The position numbers and the translations under genes were made by a program. 64,000 nucleotides of DNA from Lobosporangium transversale (taxonomy: Eukaryota > Mortierellomycota > Mortierellomycetes > Mortierellales > Mortierellaceae): the NCBI RefSeq assembly GCF_002105155.1, contig NW_019028979.1:62001-126000 (forward strand), read 5' to 3'. Position 1 is the stretch's first letter; each line of letters starts with the position of its first letter. The notes below the pieces were generated by a model. That model saw only the letters and a program-made list of their open reading frames with translations, had not been told where the DNA came from and did not search any database. Positions 1-11,476 of this stretch are shown here, piece after piece.

Positions 1-258
1 TATTCAAATAATATTTAACAGTTCATTATACATCTGGTTTCTTTAACGTTCTGTTTGTTTTGTGAAGCACTAGGTGGTTCATTACTGCTGTTTAAGCTAG
101 TCTTCAAAAAACCCCCGTTCAGGGCTCTATTACTTTAGTATAAAAAAAAAGACGTTTGCCATAAACATTCTAATTTGAGCTACAACATGTACATGTACAA
201 TAAAATCTTCAATCCGTTGATTCACACTTCTAGTGTTGTCCTAGGCATGTCATGGAGA

Positions 259-295
<37 letters not shown>

Positions 296-2078
296 GAATA
301 CTGTACATGTATAATACATGATGCATTTCTAAAATATCTTTGCTCGCGTTTTTGAGAGCTTCACCAGAAATGTACCCTATGCTTAAAAAAATGTTTGTCA
401 TGGCAAAGCGAGAACGCTCATAATGATGATGGCTATCATAGAATTTTTATTCTATTCTATTTATCAATATAATAAATACACGTTCAACATTAATGAAGTT
501 CCATTACATCGTGAGGTAAGGCTTCATCCGGACTCTCGGGTAAAAAGAAAAAAGTCGGACCAAGCTATTTGGTGTACGAACGCTTGAGGTTATAGTGAGC
601 GTGCACCGTGAAATATCAGTATTGCTTGGCATTTGTCTCGACAAGTCAATAGTGAAATAGAGCCATTCTCAGATTGTACTACAGCCCATTAGTCGATTAA
701 TGAAATGAACTGTTCCACAGTTTGACATTCCTTGAAGGTTGGAACCATGCAATTTTTCAAACAGTATGTACATGTACTACATGCAAACAAATATATACAC
801 ATTTGATACTTCCATATACTTTATATTAATACAATTGGCATAATATACATAAAAAAATAAGCATTTCAGGCAAGAAAAGGAGAGACAAGTGAGAATGCGA
901 AGGCGAATGAAGAGTAGCTTTAGACTCATGGTATGGAATGGATTTCGTCTTTTTTTTTTTTTAAGGTTGCCTCTTTTTTATTTTTGTCCCTTTCCTCTCT
1001 TCTTTCATTTCCTTCTCTCCTTCTCTTTCCTCCTTCGCTCTCTCTTTTGCACAACCCTCTTCTTTTTTCTTTTATTCCTTCCTCTCTTTTCAGGAAACAC
1101 TCTCTCGGGCGCTTGATCTTCTACCCAGTCAACCCTCTCTCGTCCACTCCTAATTCTCACTATTATCGCTTAACGCCTCTTCCGTCTTATATCCAGGCCC
1201 CTATTTTTTGTCGACATAGTCCTCTTTATCTCTCTCTCAACCACTTTCGACACCTTCAATATCCAGACCAACAATTTCTTGTTTTGGCCCGATAGCCGTT
1301 GTCCATCCTAGAACAACCCTTCCTCCTTTCCTTCATCCTACGTACTTTACAGGATATCAGGTTAATCTTTTCTCTGTTCGTCAGCCAGAAAAGCAGGTGC
1401 GTGAAATGATTTGCAAACCCGACCCAGTCTAATTTGGATTTAATTTAGTGGTCAACCCACAGACAACAATACAGGAACAAAGTTACGCCTGGTACAACAC
1501 GACACAAATATAAAACAGGGGCAAAAGGAGTGAGAAGCGAAACAGATTGATCATTAATCCAAATAATACTCCAATGCATATGCACTTGAGGAAAAAAAAG
1601 AGTAAAGAGACCAAAAGAATACTGGGTTGCATATCTATTAAGGGATATACAATGGTTTGAGATGCACCTTTCTCTGCACTTGGACCACTCTTTTTGATAC
1701 ATTTTTAAACTGCGGAGGAGGTGGTGAGAATCAATACCTGAATTCCTTCGTTTGATATCCATAATCATAGGAGGATGTCATCCAATGCAACCATGTATCA
1801 CCGACTCTTCAACACATGGGCACTCTCTATTTCCAATAGTCTCTTGCTCTTTTTTCTGCACCTAATAGTGCTATTTCAGTTGGGATCAAAATCTGAGAGC
1901 GTTACCAGAGACAGGGCGAAAAAGATACAGTTTTATTATAGTTATTATTATATTTTTATTATTATCAGTGTGGGAGAGCTCACATCTTATTTCCGATTTC
2001 CCGCTTTGTTGCAGTCCCCAATTAAGATTAAACATAGGCCTTCCCATCCATTCACTGTCGTAAAATTCGTTCCGTGCG
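1..2078. other. gene-free region with T-run, palindromes and pyrimidine tract
   Basis: I see no supportable gene. The stretch holds a T homopolymer of about 34 bases (about 261-294), two exact copies of the palindrome GTACATGTAC (189-198 and 768-777) and a strongly CT-rich segment (about 950-1130). Open frames here are short, hydrophobic or Phe/Ser-rich products of the pyrimidine tract and lack any recognisable motif. The last few hundred bases are presumably the promoter and 5' UTR of the membrane-protein gene that starts at 2079. Confidence 0.6.
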
Positions 2079-4641
2079 ATGAATACTTATTCTTCGAAAC
2101 CCATGGCCACATCACTGGCTATTGTCGCGCTCACGTCCTTGGCGTGGATCAAGGGCGTCTCTGCCGACATTGCTTTTGCAAAGTTCGCACCCGGGACAAC
2201 AGTCGCCCCTGGCCAAAGCATTGTTCTCAACTGGACTATAAACAACGCCAATGTTGCCGTTCCCAGCACTGAGCCCTTCGACCTTACACTCCGCGCCCTT
2301 AGTGGGCAGAGATACAACATCCAGCGTAATGTTTCCCAGACTCTACTTCGATTTGATGTTGTCATCCCCAAAGAAGCTACTGGAGGTTTTGTATGTAATT
2401 CTTTGAAAGGAATCATCAAACTGCTGTACTAAAAGTGTTTTGACCAACCATATCCGTAACTAATATATTGAACTGTTATCTCTCACTCAACAGCATAGTT
2501 TCTATGCTGGTTACACTGATGGAAGAAGGGACAGCTCGAATCAATTTAACGTCACTGGCCCTATTGTCACAACTCCGTCTAGGCCTGATCCTACTGATAC
2601 TGTAGCTCCTGGCGATCATTCAACTGTGGCTCCTGAAGGATCTGGTGGACTTTCTGGTGCTGCCCTTGGAGGTATCATTGGTGGTGTGACCGCTTTATTT
2701 TTGATTGTTGCTCTTGTCTTTTTCATCAGAAATCGTCGACATGCCCGGGAGCGTAGCCAGCACACCCGACTTGAAGACACAAAGGAGAGTTATAGCGAGA
2801 CGTCGACAGCCCGCTCTGGTCCTCCCCCAACTGACCCTCTTGGAGGTGGAAAGAGTGATGGTATGGTGGCAATTCCTTTATCTGTTGCTACACACTCCGA
2901 GGATCGTCCTCGCGGTGATGAACACGGCAGTCCTCGATCGCAACAACAGCCTTATCAACTGCAGCATGTGAATGGCACTAGGAACCCCTTTGAAGGGCCT
3001 GAAGAGATAGCTGCGGCTCCTGTTATGGATGGTGCAACCTCTCTTTCGCCTAGACAGCAGCATCAGCCCTATCAACCTCCTCCTCGCCCTACCCAACAAC
3101 AGCCATATGGTGGCATTCAGCAAAATAGCCGTGGATCAGTGGATTCGGAGCCAGAGTCCGCTTATGATCCGAATCGCTCTCGTGTGATGCCCTCCAACGG
3201 TGGAAATGCCCCTATTCAACGCAACAACTCAAACCCCGTGATGCGCGGAGGCCCACCTGGCTCACAGCAACTTCATCATTCGGCTTCTTCAAGATCAATC
3301 GGAAGTGATGCTCGCCAGAACATGTCCCCTCGTATTCCAAATCAAAACCCTTTCCAAGATCGTGAGCTTATGTCTGCTGCCGCCATTCCTGCGGGGTCGC
3401 CTGCACTTGCACATAGTCAGTTGTCGAGTCCCGTAATGAGTCGTGCTGCTGCCTCGCCACGTATGAGAGAAATTGAAATGCAGCCCTTAGATGTTCAGCA
3501 GCACCAGTATGAACAGCAAATGCGCGCTTTGCAACGTCAACAACAGCAGCAGCAGCAGCAACAGGATCAACAACAGGCAACGGCAGCTCCTCAGCCCACT
3601 TCCCAACTTGCTTCCCAACCTGTCCCTCAACTTCCTCAACCTCCTCAACCTTCTCAACCTTCTCAACCTGTTCCTCAGTCCGCTCAGAATTCGTCCGCCG
3701 CTCCATCCTTGGCACCCATCTTGCCTTCTCACCCGTTCAACCCAACTCTTTATGATGACAAGACTGAGGTAGATGAGGATGGTGCACCTGTGTATAACGG
3801 CTACCGTGACACCATCTTTGGTGCTTATGCTCAGCCTGTAGGTGATGATGATGATGAGGAGACGCCTGTCCCAGCCGTTCCTGCTTCAGTCCTGAATGCT
3901 GCCAAGGACGGTGACCAAAATCAACAACAAGATCAGCAGACATCTAGTACCGAAGGTAAAGAAAATGTCCCTGGAATAACGCGCAAAAAATCTGTCAAGT
4001 TTGTGGGAGTACCAGCTTCTGGCCCTATTGAGGTCCCTGCTGCTGCACAAGACCAGGCACAAATGTATCACAGTGAGGGTGAGGAGGACGAAGATTATGA
4101 AGATGAAGACGACATTAAGAAGCGTCTTATGGAAACTGAGGCCCGTAACTCAGCTCCTGCTCAAGCTCTTGCCATCAACACTGCTAATCAGCAACAGCAG
4201 GAGACGACATCGAACGGAGGATTTATCCCACCACCACCAACATCAGGCGCTAGTCCTCTTGGCAGCTCTTCCTCTTCATTGGGTGATGGTTTTTACGAAG
4301 ATGTTCTGGCTGCAGTCGACAAGAATTCAATTTCAGCCTCTTCAACTACACCTGTGGTCCCACCTCCTGTTCCTCAGCAGCAGCCAATTCAGCAACAACA
4401 ACAATTTGTGCAACAACAGCACATCCCAGCGCCTCAACCTCAACATCTCCAGCCTGTTTTGATAGAGAATCAGGTCTTTGGTGCCCCTTCACCTAGGATG
4501 AAGCCTGCGGGAGCGACATCCCCAACGAGCCCATCATCGAATGCGCCTGCATTGTCGCCTCGGTCGATTGTTCCTCCTGCTGTCAAGCCACAGCATGCAG
4601 ATGATGAAGAAGCTCAGTTCTATGAGTCGTCGCTCTTGTAA
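2079..4641 (+). CDS. Kre9/Knh1-like single-pass membrane protein with long Gln-rich tail
   Basis: Two exons, 2079-2390 and 2494-4641, joined by a 103-bp GT-AG intron in phase 0; about 819 residues. The N-terminus is a signal peptide with predicted cleavage after about residue 29 (GVSA). A second in-frame Met at residue 9 would give a more classical signal. It is followed by a roughly 95-residue Ig-like domain resembling the Kre9/Knh1 N-terminal family (PGQSIVLNW, then FYAGYTD). A Pro/Thr stalk leads to one transmembrane helix (about residues 158-185, Gly-rich then Leu/Val/Phe) followed by a basic stop-transfer RNRRH. The remaining 630 or so residues are predicted cytosolic and disordered, with polyQ tracts, QP repeats and acidic patches. 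By architecture it could be a cell-wall or surface sensor; that role is inference. It is convergent with the GTPase gene downstream. Confidence 0.8.
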
Positions 4642-4962
4642 AACCCTTACTAAGGATGTAGCAGAAAAAAAGTTTTCTTTATAGTATTTATTCAAACAGC
4701 CACCATCACCATCATTTACTTATTTACTTAGACAGCATTAAGCTACTTTTGTTTGTTTTTTTTGTTCTTTTTTACTTTTTTATGTCATAATTAAAAAGAG
4801 TCTCTCTATTCGAGCAACAATAAATTTTCTCCGTCTTTCCATATTGAAAAATATAATTCTTACCAATGTAGTGTTTTTTTATTTTTTATTTTTATTTTTT
4901 TTTATTCTAAATCTAATATTTACAACTACAACAATGATTATTTCCTTTTAAAAAATGGGGAA
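4642..4962. other. convergent 3' intergenic region
   Basis: AT-rich spacer between two converging stop codons. It contains an AATAAA-like element (about 4820) and T-rich tracts (4740-4790, 4875-4905) that fit polyadenylation sequences for both genes. No coding signal is seen. Confidence 0.5.
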
Positions 4963-6508
4963 TCATCTGGTTGCACGTGTACTCTTCCGAAACAAGTTGA
5001 ACCGACTCTCTTTCCGTTTCTTGAGTTCTTGTTCCCTGTATTGGCCTTCTGCCTGGTCCTCAAAGAAGCTTGGCTCAAACAATGCCAAATGACCTTTGAT
5101 CCTCGCCACGTACCCCTCGACTGCGATCCCGTTTCCAAAGCTTTCCAAGAACGGTTTGTGGCAGTATGGTTCTGTATTTGCATCCAACTCCATCAATCGT
5201 TCCCAAAAGTCTTGTGCACCTCCTAAAGGATATGGAAATCGAATGTAATCCATTGCAAAGACCACCATGGGTGGCGTAGCCAATTTGAAGTTATCCTGGA
5301 TCTCCCGAGCCCAAGCCATGAGAGGCACACGCGATTGAGCCACTGGCAAGAGTTCTGGCGTTGCATGTGTGAAGACAATTATGAGCTTTGACCAGAACGC
5401 AGGCGTCAATAAGCTTTGGTATGTTTGAAGTGTCTGATGGAATGTATTATCATATCTGATATTGTTGTTGAAGTTGAAACAAGAAATAGTAAAATTTGAG
5501 TTGTGTTTCTCCAAAATGTTACAGCCACCTCCTTTTTTTGTATGCAAAAAGCTTTTCTAGACCCATTTCCAACAGTTTCGGAATAAATGAGACATGTGTA
5601 ACATGGTTATTGTAGTCTTTAAAAATAAAGCTCACCTGTATCGTGTGCATTTGACTACAAATAAGAATGCATCGACTCCTGCTGCAACCTTGGTCAAGAG
5701 GACTCCAAGTTCCTTAACTCGATGAGGATCATGGAGTTTGCCATTGAACGAAGGAGTGTCGATGCAATGCATTACTGGATTTGTAGGGATGTTTAGAAAA
5801 TGGTTCGTAGCTTTATCTACATGCTGTGTTACTTCCTATTCAATATATAAAAAGTTTGATTGAATGTTACCAGTCAGGAACAGGAAACATTTGTAAAAAA
5901 AGAAAAAAAGGAACAGTGCTAAGGGTCCGAGCCAGGATAAGGAAGCGATTCGGTGCAAAGAGGGATCGCTTAATCATGCATATTAATAAATTGGGGGGTT
6001 TTTTTATCGATGAATTGTTGTCCTGTCATCATTTGATGGAGGACAGGTCAGCAGTAGGCAAATTCTAGAAGGGAACAAAAAAACCTTTCTTATACTTACA
6101 CTGACAGAAGCTTTTGCCATGAACATCTGTCTGCCAAGAATTGAATTCAACAATGTGCTTTTTCCTGAAATGAAAATACAAGAAAACCATCACGATGTGA
6201 GATGGTCATTCTCTTAAGCTAATTTAAACACTTTTTTTTTTTTTTTTTTTTTTTCAAATACCTTCTCCACTTTTACCCAGCGCCACTATTGTGAACTCGC
6301 GGGCAGGCGGCATTGATTCCTCATCCTGCTGTTGATGTTGTTGTTGTTGTTGGAATTGTTGCTGATGATAATGATAATGTTGTTGTTGTTGTAAGGGCAG
6401 ATGTTGTTGTGATTGATATTGTCGTGGCTGTTGTGAATGTGCAAACTGGCCAGGGAAAGATAGTCCCAACTGCCTTGCCGATGATGATGCCTGACGTCCA
6501 GAATACAT
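4963..6508 (-). CDS. AIG1-type GTPase with Gln-rich N-terminus
   Basis: Four exons on the minus strand: 6508-6262, 6164-6100, 5835-5636 and 5455-4963. All phases close, giving 334 residues. The first exon encodes a Gln/His-rich extension of about 65 residues, then the first strand and P-loop. The loop GKSGEGKST (G1) is assembled across the first intron. The second exon carries LLNSILGR and the third holds the switch-II motif DTPSF (G3). The last exon carries FTHA (G4 region) in the position where AIG1/GIMAP/Toc34 GTPases have a TH/TR motif instead of the usual NKxD. A basic C-terminus (KKRKESR, RKSTRATR) could contact membranes; I see no transmembrane helix. Family assignment is from motif order; the substrate pathway is unknown. 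It is transcribed divergently from the GUP1-like gene, about 670 bp away. Confidence 0.75.
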
Positions 6509-7073
6509 GAAATGTTAATCCAAGTGTATGATAATATGCTTGCGTCCTGAGTTGCTTTTTAGCCCCACGTTAAATAAAATCTGATGAGTAAGTTTGTCGA
6601 GACAAAGAAGAGAGAAGAAAAGAATAGAAAAAGATGAGAGAGGAATGGATATGTTTAATAAATATTATTACAAATGATACTGTACAGAGAAGAGGAAGGA
6701 AGAGGAGACCCTTTTACACTCAATGTCTATATTTATCAATGAAAAAGGGCTGCATGTGCCACACATACGGACAGGCGATGCCATGTCGGTAAATGAGCTT
6801 TTATTGGCACGACAAGATCTGCTTCTGTTGGCACAATGCCCCACTATTTCAATTTGTAACTATGCAAGTACATGTAAGTAAAAGTAAGCTCGTAAGTAAG
6901 CAAGCCAGCAAGTGAGAAAGATCTCAAGTTTATAGGTTATAAAATGCACTGTGGTATTTGTTTAACGAACAATGGCTAATTTATGATCCGTCTCACCCAC
7001 GGAGAACGGAAAAAAAAAAAAAAAACAAAGGAGTCTTGCTCCATTCCATCCATTTCCCTTTTCTTTTCTTTCA

Positions 7074-7105
<32 letters not shown>

Positions 7106-7177
7106 TTGGCTGAATATTTCAAACACAACCTCATCAGAAAGTTGTAACGAGTTCCGGCACTGTAGACAATACGGCAA
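6509..7177. promoter_or_regulatory. divergent promoter region (GTPase / GUP1-like)
   Basis: A 669-bp spacer between two divergent start codons, so it should hold both promoters. It has a (TC)n microsatellite at about 7078-7104, a short A-run at about 7011-7025 and GTAAGT-rich simple sequence around 6865-6905. No ORF with coding character is visible. Confidence 0.45.
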
Positions 7178-9380
7178 ATGACTGGACATCAGGAACAAGA
7201 ACAGCATCCTCTGCTCCATGTCAACAACAACAACAACAACAACAACGATGTAGGACAGCAGGACCTTACTGACAAGCCAAGTACTTCTGGTACACAGTCA
7301 ACTTATAAGAAACGCGCTCAGGATAGAAGTACAAACCCACCATTATGGTACAAAAAGGAGTTCTACATCTATTACTTTGCCTTTGTCACCATTGTTCCAT
7401 ACATGTTCAAGACAGCACATGATGCAAGCTCCGGTCAGTTACAATTTCTTTTTTTTTTTTTTTTATATTTAATTTGAACACATGCGAATAAATGGAAATG
7501 GAAAAGGAAATGGATGGGTCGGTTGACTGACGGTATTAACATACTTTTTATAATTCCACTGAACTTCTTCCCTTTACTTTTACAGAGTCAAATCCAAACT
7601 ATGAGAAATACAAGGACTTGCTCTCGGATGGCTTTTTCGGATACAAAGTGGTAAGCTTTATTACATTCAATCCCAAACTGGAACAATGAATATAATATAT
7701 CTTGCTTCTTCGGCTTCTGATCTATGATTAGTATATTGGATGAACATGCTAATGATCAATCGAAATTTCGGCTGAATCAACAACACACTCAATAGGATAA
7801 TAGCGACGAACAATACGCCAATTTCCGCAACAATCTACCAACCCTTACACTCGTCTGCTGCTTTTATCTTCCTTTCAGCCATTTATTCCGCCGCATCTTT
7901 GTGCCAGTGACACCAGTAAAGTCACCTCTCCAACCACTGTACCGTACCTACTTTTTCCTAGCGTTTTCGATACTTTATCTATACTTCATGTATGGGAACA
8001 GTATCCTCAAAATTGGAACCATTGTCAGCATTAACTATGCCATTGCAAAACTGGGTGGATCGTCTCGATTGATGCCAGCATTAACATGGATTTTCAACAT
8101 ATCCATTCTCTTTTTGAATGAGAGCCATCAAGGATACAAATTCTCCAGTCTGCATGGATCTTTAGCATGGCTAGTAATACATCATATCGCATGCATCTCA
8201 TTTAATTTTATATGGCACCTCTTTTGCATGTATGATACATATAACTCTGTGCCTTCTGACATTCAGCCTCATTGATTTTATTAGGATAATCATAGCGATA
8301 TGTACGGTCGCTGGGACGTCAACTTCAACTTTACTATGCTTCGCCTTGTATCATTCAACCTGGATTATTATTGGTCTCTTAAACAGAAAAGGGAGAACAT
8401 TCCGGTGAGTTGAGTTGGCTAGTAATAGAGTTGGGCACATTTTCGCTAGGAGATATTTATGGTTAACAAATGGTCCCTCTTTCCCCATTATGTTAATAGA
8501 AAGAAGAGCGCGAAAAAGGAGTCATGACCGACAAAGAACGTGTCAATACACCTACATTTGCAGAGGATTACAACTTTATTTACTATCTTGCCTTTGCGCT
8601 TTATGCACCTCTTTATGTTGCTGGTCCCATCATGACCTTTAACGATTTTATTTCCCAGGTAAGGAATGAAGCTCATTATCACAATATATATTTACAAAAT
8701 TATACGAAAAACATTACCAACAAATCGATCTCTTTATCATTTCATTCTATGATCATATTATACAGCTTCGCTATCCAAAGCATATAACATCAAAGGCACT
8801 ATCCATGTGGGTCATACGTCTCATCATTTGTCTATCAACTATGGAGTTTACAATGCACTACATGCACATGGTGGCAATCAGCAAACGTCAGGCATGGGAA
8901 AACGATCCTATTCTTCAGATTTGTATGATTGGGCTTTTCAATTTGATCCTTATTTGGCTTAAGCTGATGATTATCTGGCGTTTCTTCCGGCTATGGGCGC
9001 TGCTGGATGGCATCGAAGCTCCAGAGAATATGATCCGATGTGTTGTCAATAACTATTCCGCATTGGGATTCTGGCGTAGCTGGCACAAGAGCTATAATCT
9101 TTGGATTTTGCGGTACATTTACATCCCACTTGGTGGCACACAGTACGCTATTTACAATATCTGGATTGTCTTCACATTTGTTGCAGTTTGGCACGATATC
9201 AACCTGAAGCTATTGGCCTGGGGATGGCTAATTTCTTTATTCATTCTTCCCGAGATCATTGCAAGCAAAGTATTTTCCAAGAAGAAGGTAAGATTATTGA
9301 TTATTTCGCATTGAAAAACAAGAAAAATTAATTTAAGACACCACCAATGGATTTCCATCTTGCGATGTTAACATGATCAC

Positions 9381-9415
<35 letters not shown>

Positions 9416-9670
9416 TGGGGCAAGTGGCCATACTACCGCCATTTATGTGCAGTAGGAGCAGTGAGTAATATCATGTTGATGATGATAGCAAATTTGGTGG
9501 GCTTCTGTATTGGCGTAGATGGAATGAAGATTATGTTACACGATCTCTTCTCAACTCTGCATGGTTGGTTGACCATGTTTTGCTGCTTTGGTGCGATTTT
9601 TATCTGTGCCCAGTTGCAATTTGAGGTTCGTGAAGAAGAGAAGCGGCGTGGCGTCTTTTTGAACTGCTAA
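7178..9670 (+). CDS. GUP1: GUP1-like membrane-bound O-acyltransferase (MBOAT)
   Basis: Seven exons: 7178-7433, 7586-7650, 7796-8173, 8285-8404, 8500-8658, 8766-9287 and 9416-9670. Phases close throughout, giving 584 residues against 560 in yeast Gup1. In yeast, Gup1 is an ER polytopic acyltransferase that adds C26 acyl chains during GPI-anchor lipid remodelling. A polar Asn/Gln N-terminus is followed by many hydrophobic segments. The MBOAT core is clear: DYYWSLKQ, FYAP-like LYVAGPI, GFWRSWHKSYNLW and the conserved His in FVAVWHDI (about His469). The exon 3 donor (GTAATA at 8174) is weaker than the others but the frame and the following DNHSDMYGRWDV support it. The last intron ends in a T-run of over 30 bases before AAG. 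Confidence 0.9.
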
Positions 9671-11476
9671 TATAAGCAAAGTAGAGACAATATGGATCGA
9701 ATAAATGCGAGTATTTAAAAGAAGAAATAGTTTTAGTTGCTTGTGTGCAGCCTCACTGAATTCCAGTCGATGATGGTCCTTATTTTACAATCATTTACTT
9801 TCAAAGTGAGATGTATCAGGGCATGTACTCACACTGATCCAATATTGCTCTTTGACAAGAGATGAATGAGGTCTTTGAGCTGTAAACACATGTTCGTTTG
9901 AGACCAAAGTACATCTGGTTAGTACAAGAGAAAAAGATGGTTGACCCAGTGACACTATCGTAGTCAAAGCATTAACTTTAAAGATCACTAATAATGATCA
10001 CAACCACTTTGTTATTGTTTATTCGGAGTATTGTCATCTCTTTGAAGGGGTATCCGCCAATGTTGCACATATGCCAAAGGAATAGAACCGTGTTAAATGA
10101 CACAATTAGAGAGAGTTGTATGGCAAAACTATCAATAGTCCCTTTTTTTATTTTGTTTCTGTTGAAGGAGTGACATCAGATCGTGTGCTCGTTCCTCATC
10201 CTTTTTGATACATGTCCCTGTTTGACACATGCACAAGCATCATTGACATCGATAACAATTGGTTTTTAAGGAAATGCGGCTGGCGCGTGTCTCTCCCTCT
10301 CACTCTTTTTTTCTTTTTTTTTTTGCTGATAAAAATTGGCGACGATGTGCTTTTTATTTGTGAATTTGCAAGTATAGAAGTGTCATGCCAACTTTTATAC
10401 AATATATCAATTCTGTCTTGCTGAACAGCCACAACTAATGTCGGTTAGCTCGTCTTTTCACAAAAAAGGAGGGAAATGTGATCAAAAAAAAAAAAAAAAA
10501 AAAAAAAGAGTCAACCCCTTTTTTTATTTATTTTTTATTTTATTATTATATATATATATATATATATATATATTATCATTTTCTCTACTTTCTGTCAACA
10601 ACGACCCCATGAGCAACACAACGATCACGCTCTTACGCATGGTCATTCATTCTCTTTCTCTTCACGCTTATCTTTTCATGGTACTGTAGTATATCTTTTT
10701 TTTTCTCTCGATCTTTGGCTGACCAATCTTGTAATGATCTCGCCTGTGCTCAGAACTGTCGCTGTCTTTCTGATCCTGTAATATTTTCATAAGCTGACAT
10801 GTAACCATGCATTGACCTGCATGCCGGCCCTGTCGGGCAACTGTTGTTTAACATTAAGCACGCATACATGCAAAAAAAGAAAATAAAGGAAGTGCAAAGC
10901 GTTGGTGGGACAGAGCATGGGCGCACTTTATTTTTTTTTTTCTTAATTACATTTTTTCCCCTTCCCTTCTTTTCATTCCACTACCCTCTACTTCTTCCAT
11001 CCTTCTGTTCTTTCTACCTTTAAACTCCTACTTTCCTACTTCTTTTGCTTTCCTCACATTCATGTTAACAAAGGAAACTTCTTTTTTATTTTTTATTTTT
11101 ATATTTATTTTTTTTTTTTTGTATGCCTGTGTTTTTTGAACTTTACATTCCACATAAACTTTCGAGACATCTTTCATCCCTTTTTCCATATTTCTTCACT
11201 CCCTCGCCCCTCTTACATTCTTTCCCAAGTTCTGATCCTTAACCATTAATTGTCTGTTCTTTCTCCGTCCTTCATCTTCAATTGATAACGTTTTTTTTTT
11301 TTTTTTTTTTTTTTTCCCTAAACAAAAAAATTATATTGCCCAACAATCCAAAAGAGCAAGATTCTACTTCTTGGTCGACCTTCGCCATACCAACTGGATT
11401 CACTCTATTTTCCATTCACTATACGATTGTATTCTTATCGAGCCTTCCTTAAATACCAACAGAAGTTACCACTAAT
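9671..11476. other. gene-free region, promoter side of the PH-FYVE gene
   Basis: 1.8 kb without a supportable gene. It contains an A-run (about 10484-10507), a TA microsatellite (about 10547-10573), a T-run (about 11290-11315) and long pyrimidine-rich stretches from about 10960 to 11260, which look like the promoter and 5' UTR of the following gene. Short frames at 9791-9988 and 10196-10440 show no motif. Confidence 0.5.

Noticed and set aside
889-1295. Two overlapping plus-strand frames of 75 and 120 codons
   Set aside because: They are translations of a CT-rich tract (Phe, Ser, Leu) with no motif.
1775-2272. 165-codon plus frame overlapping the membrane-protein gene
   Set aside because: Its second half is the out-of-frame reading of the real first exon.
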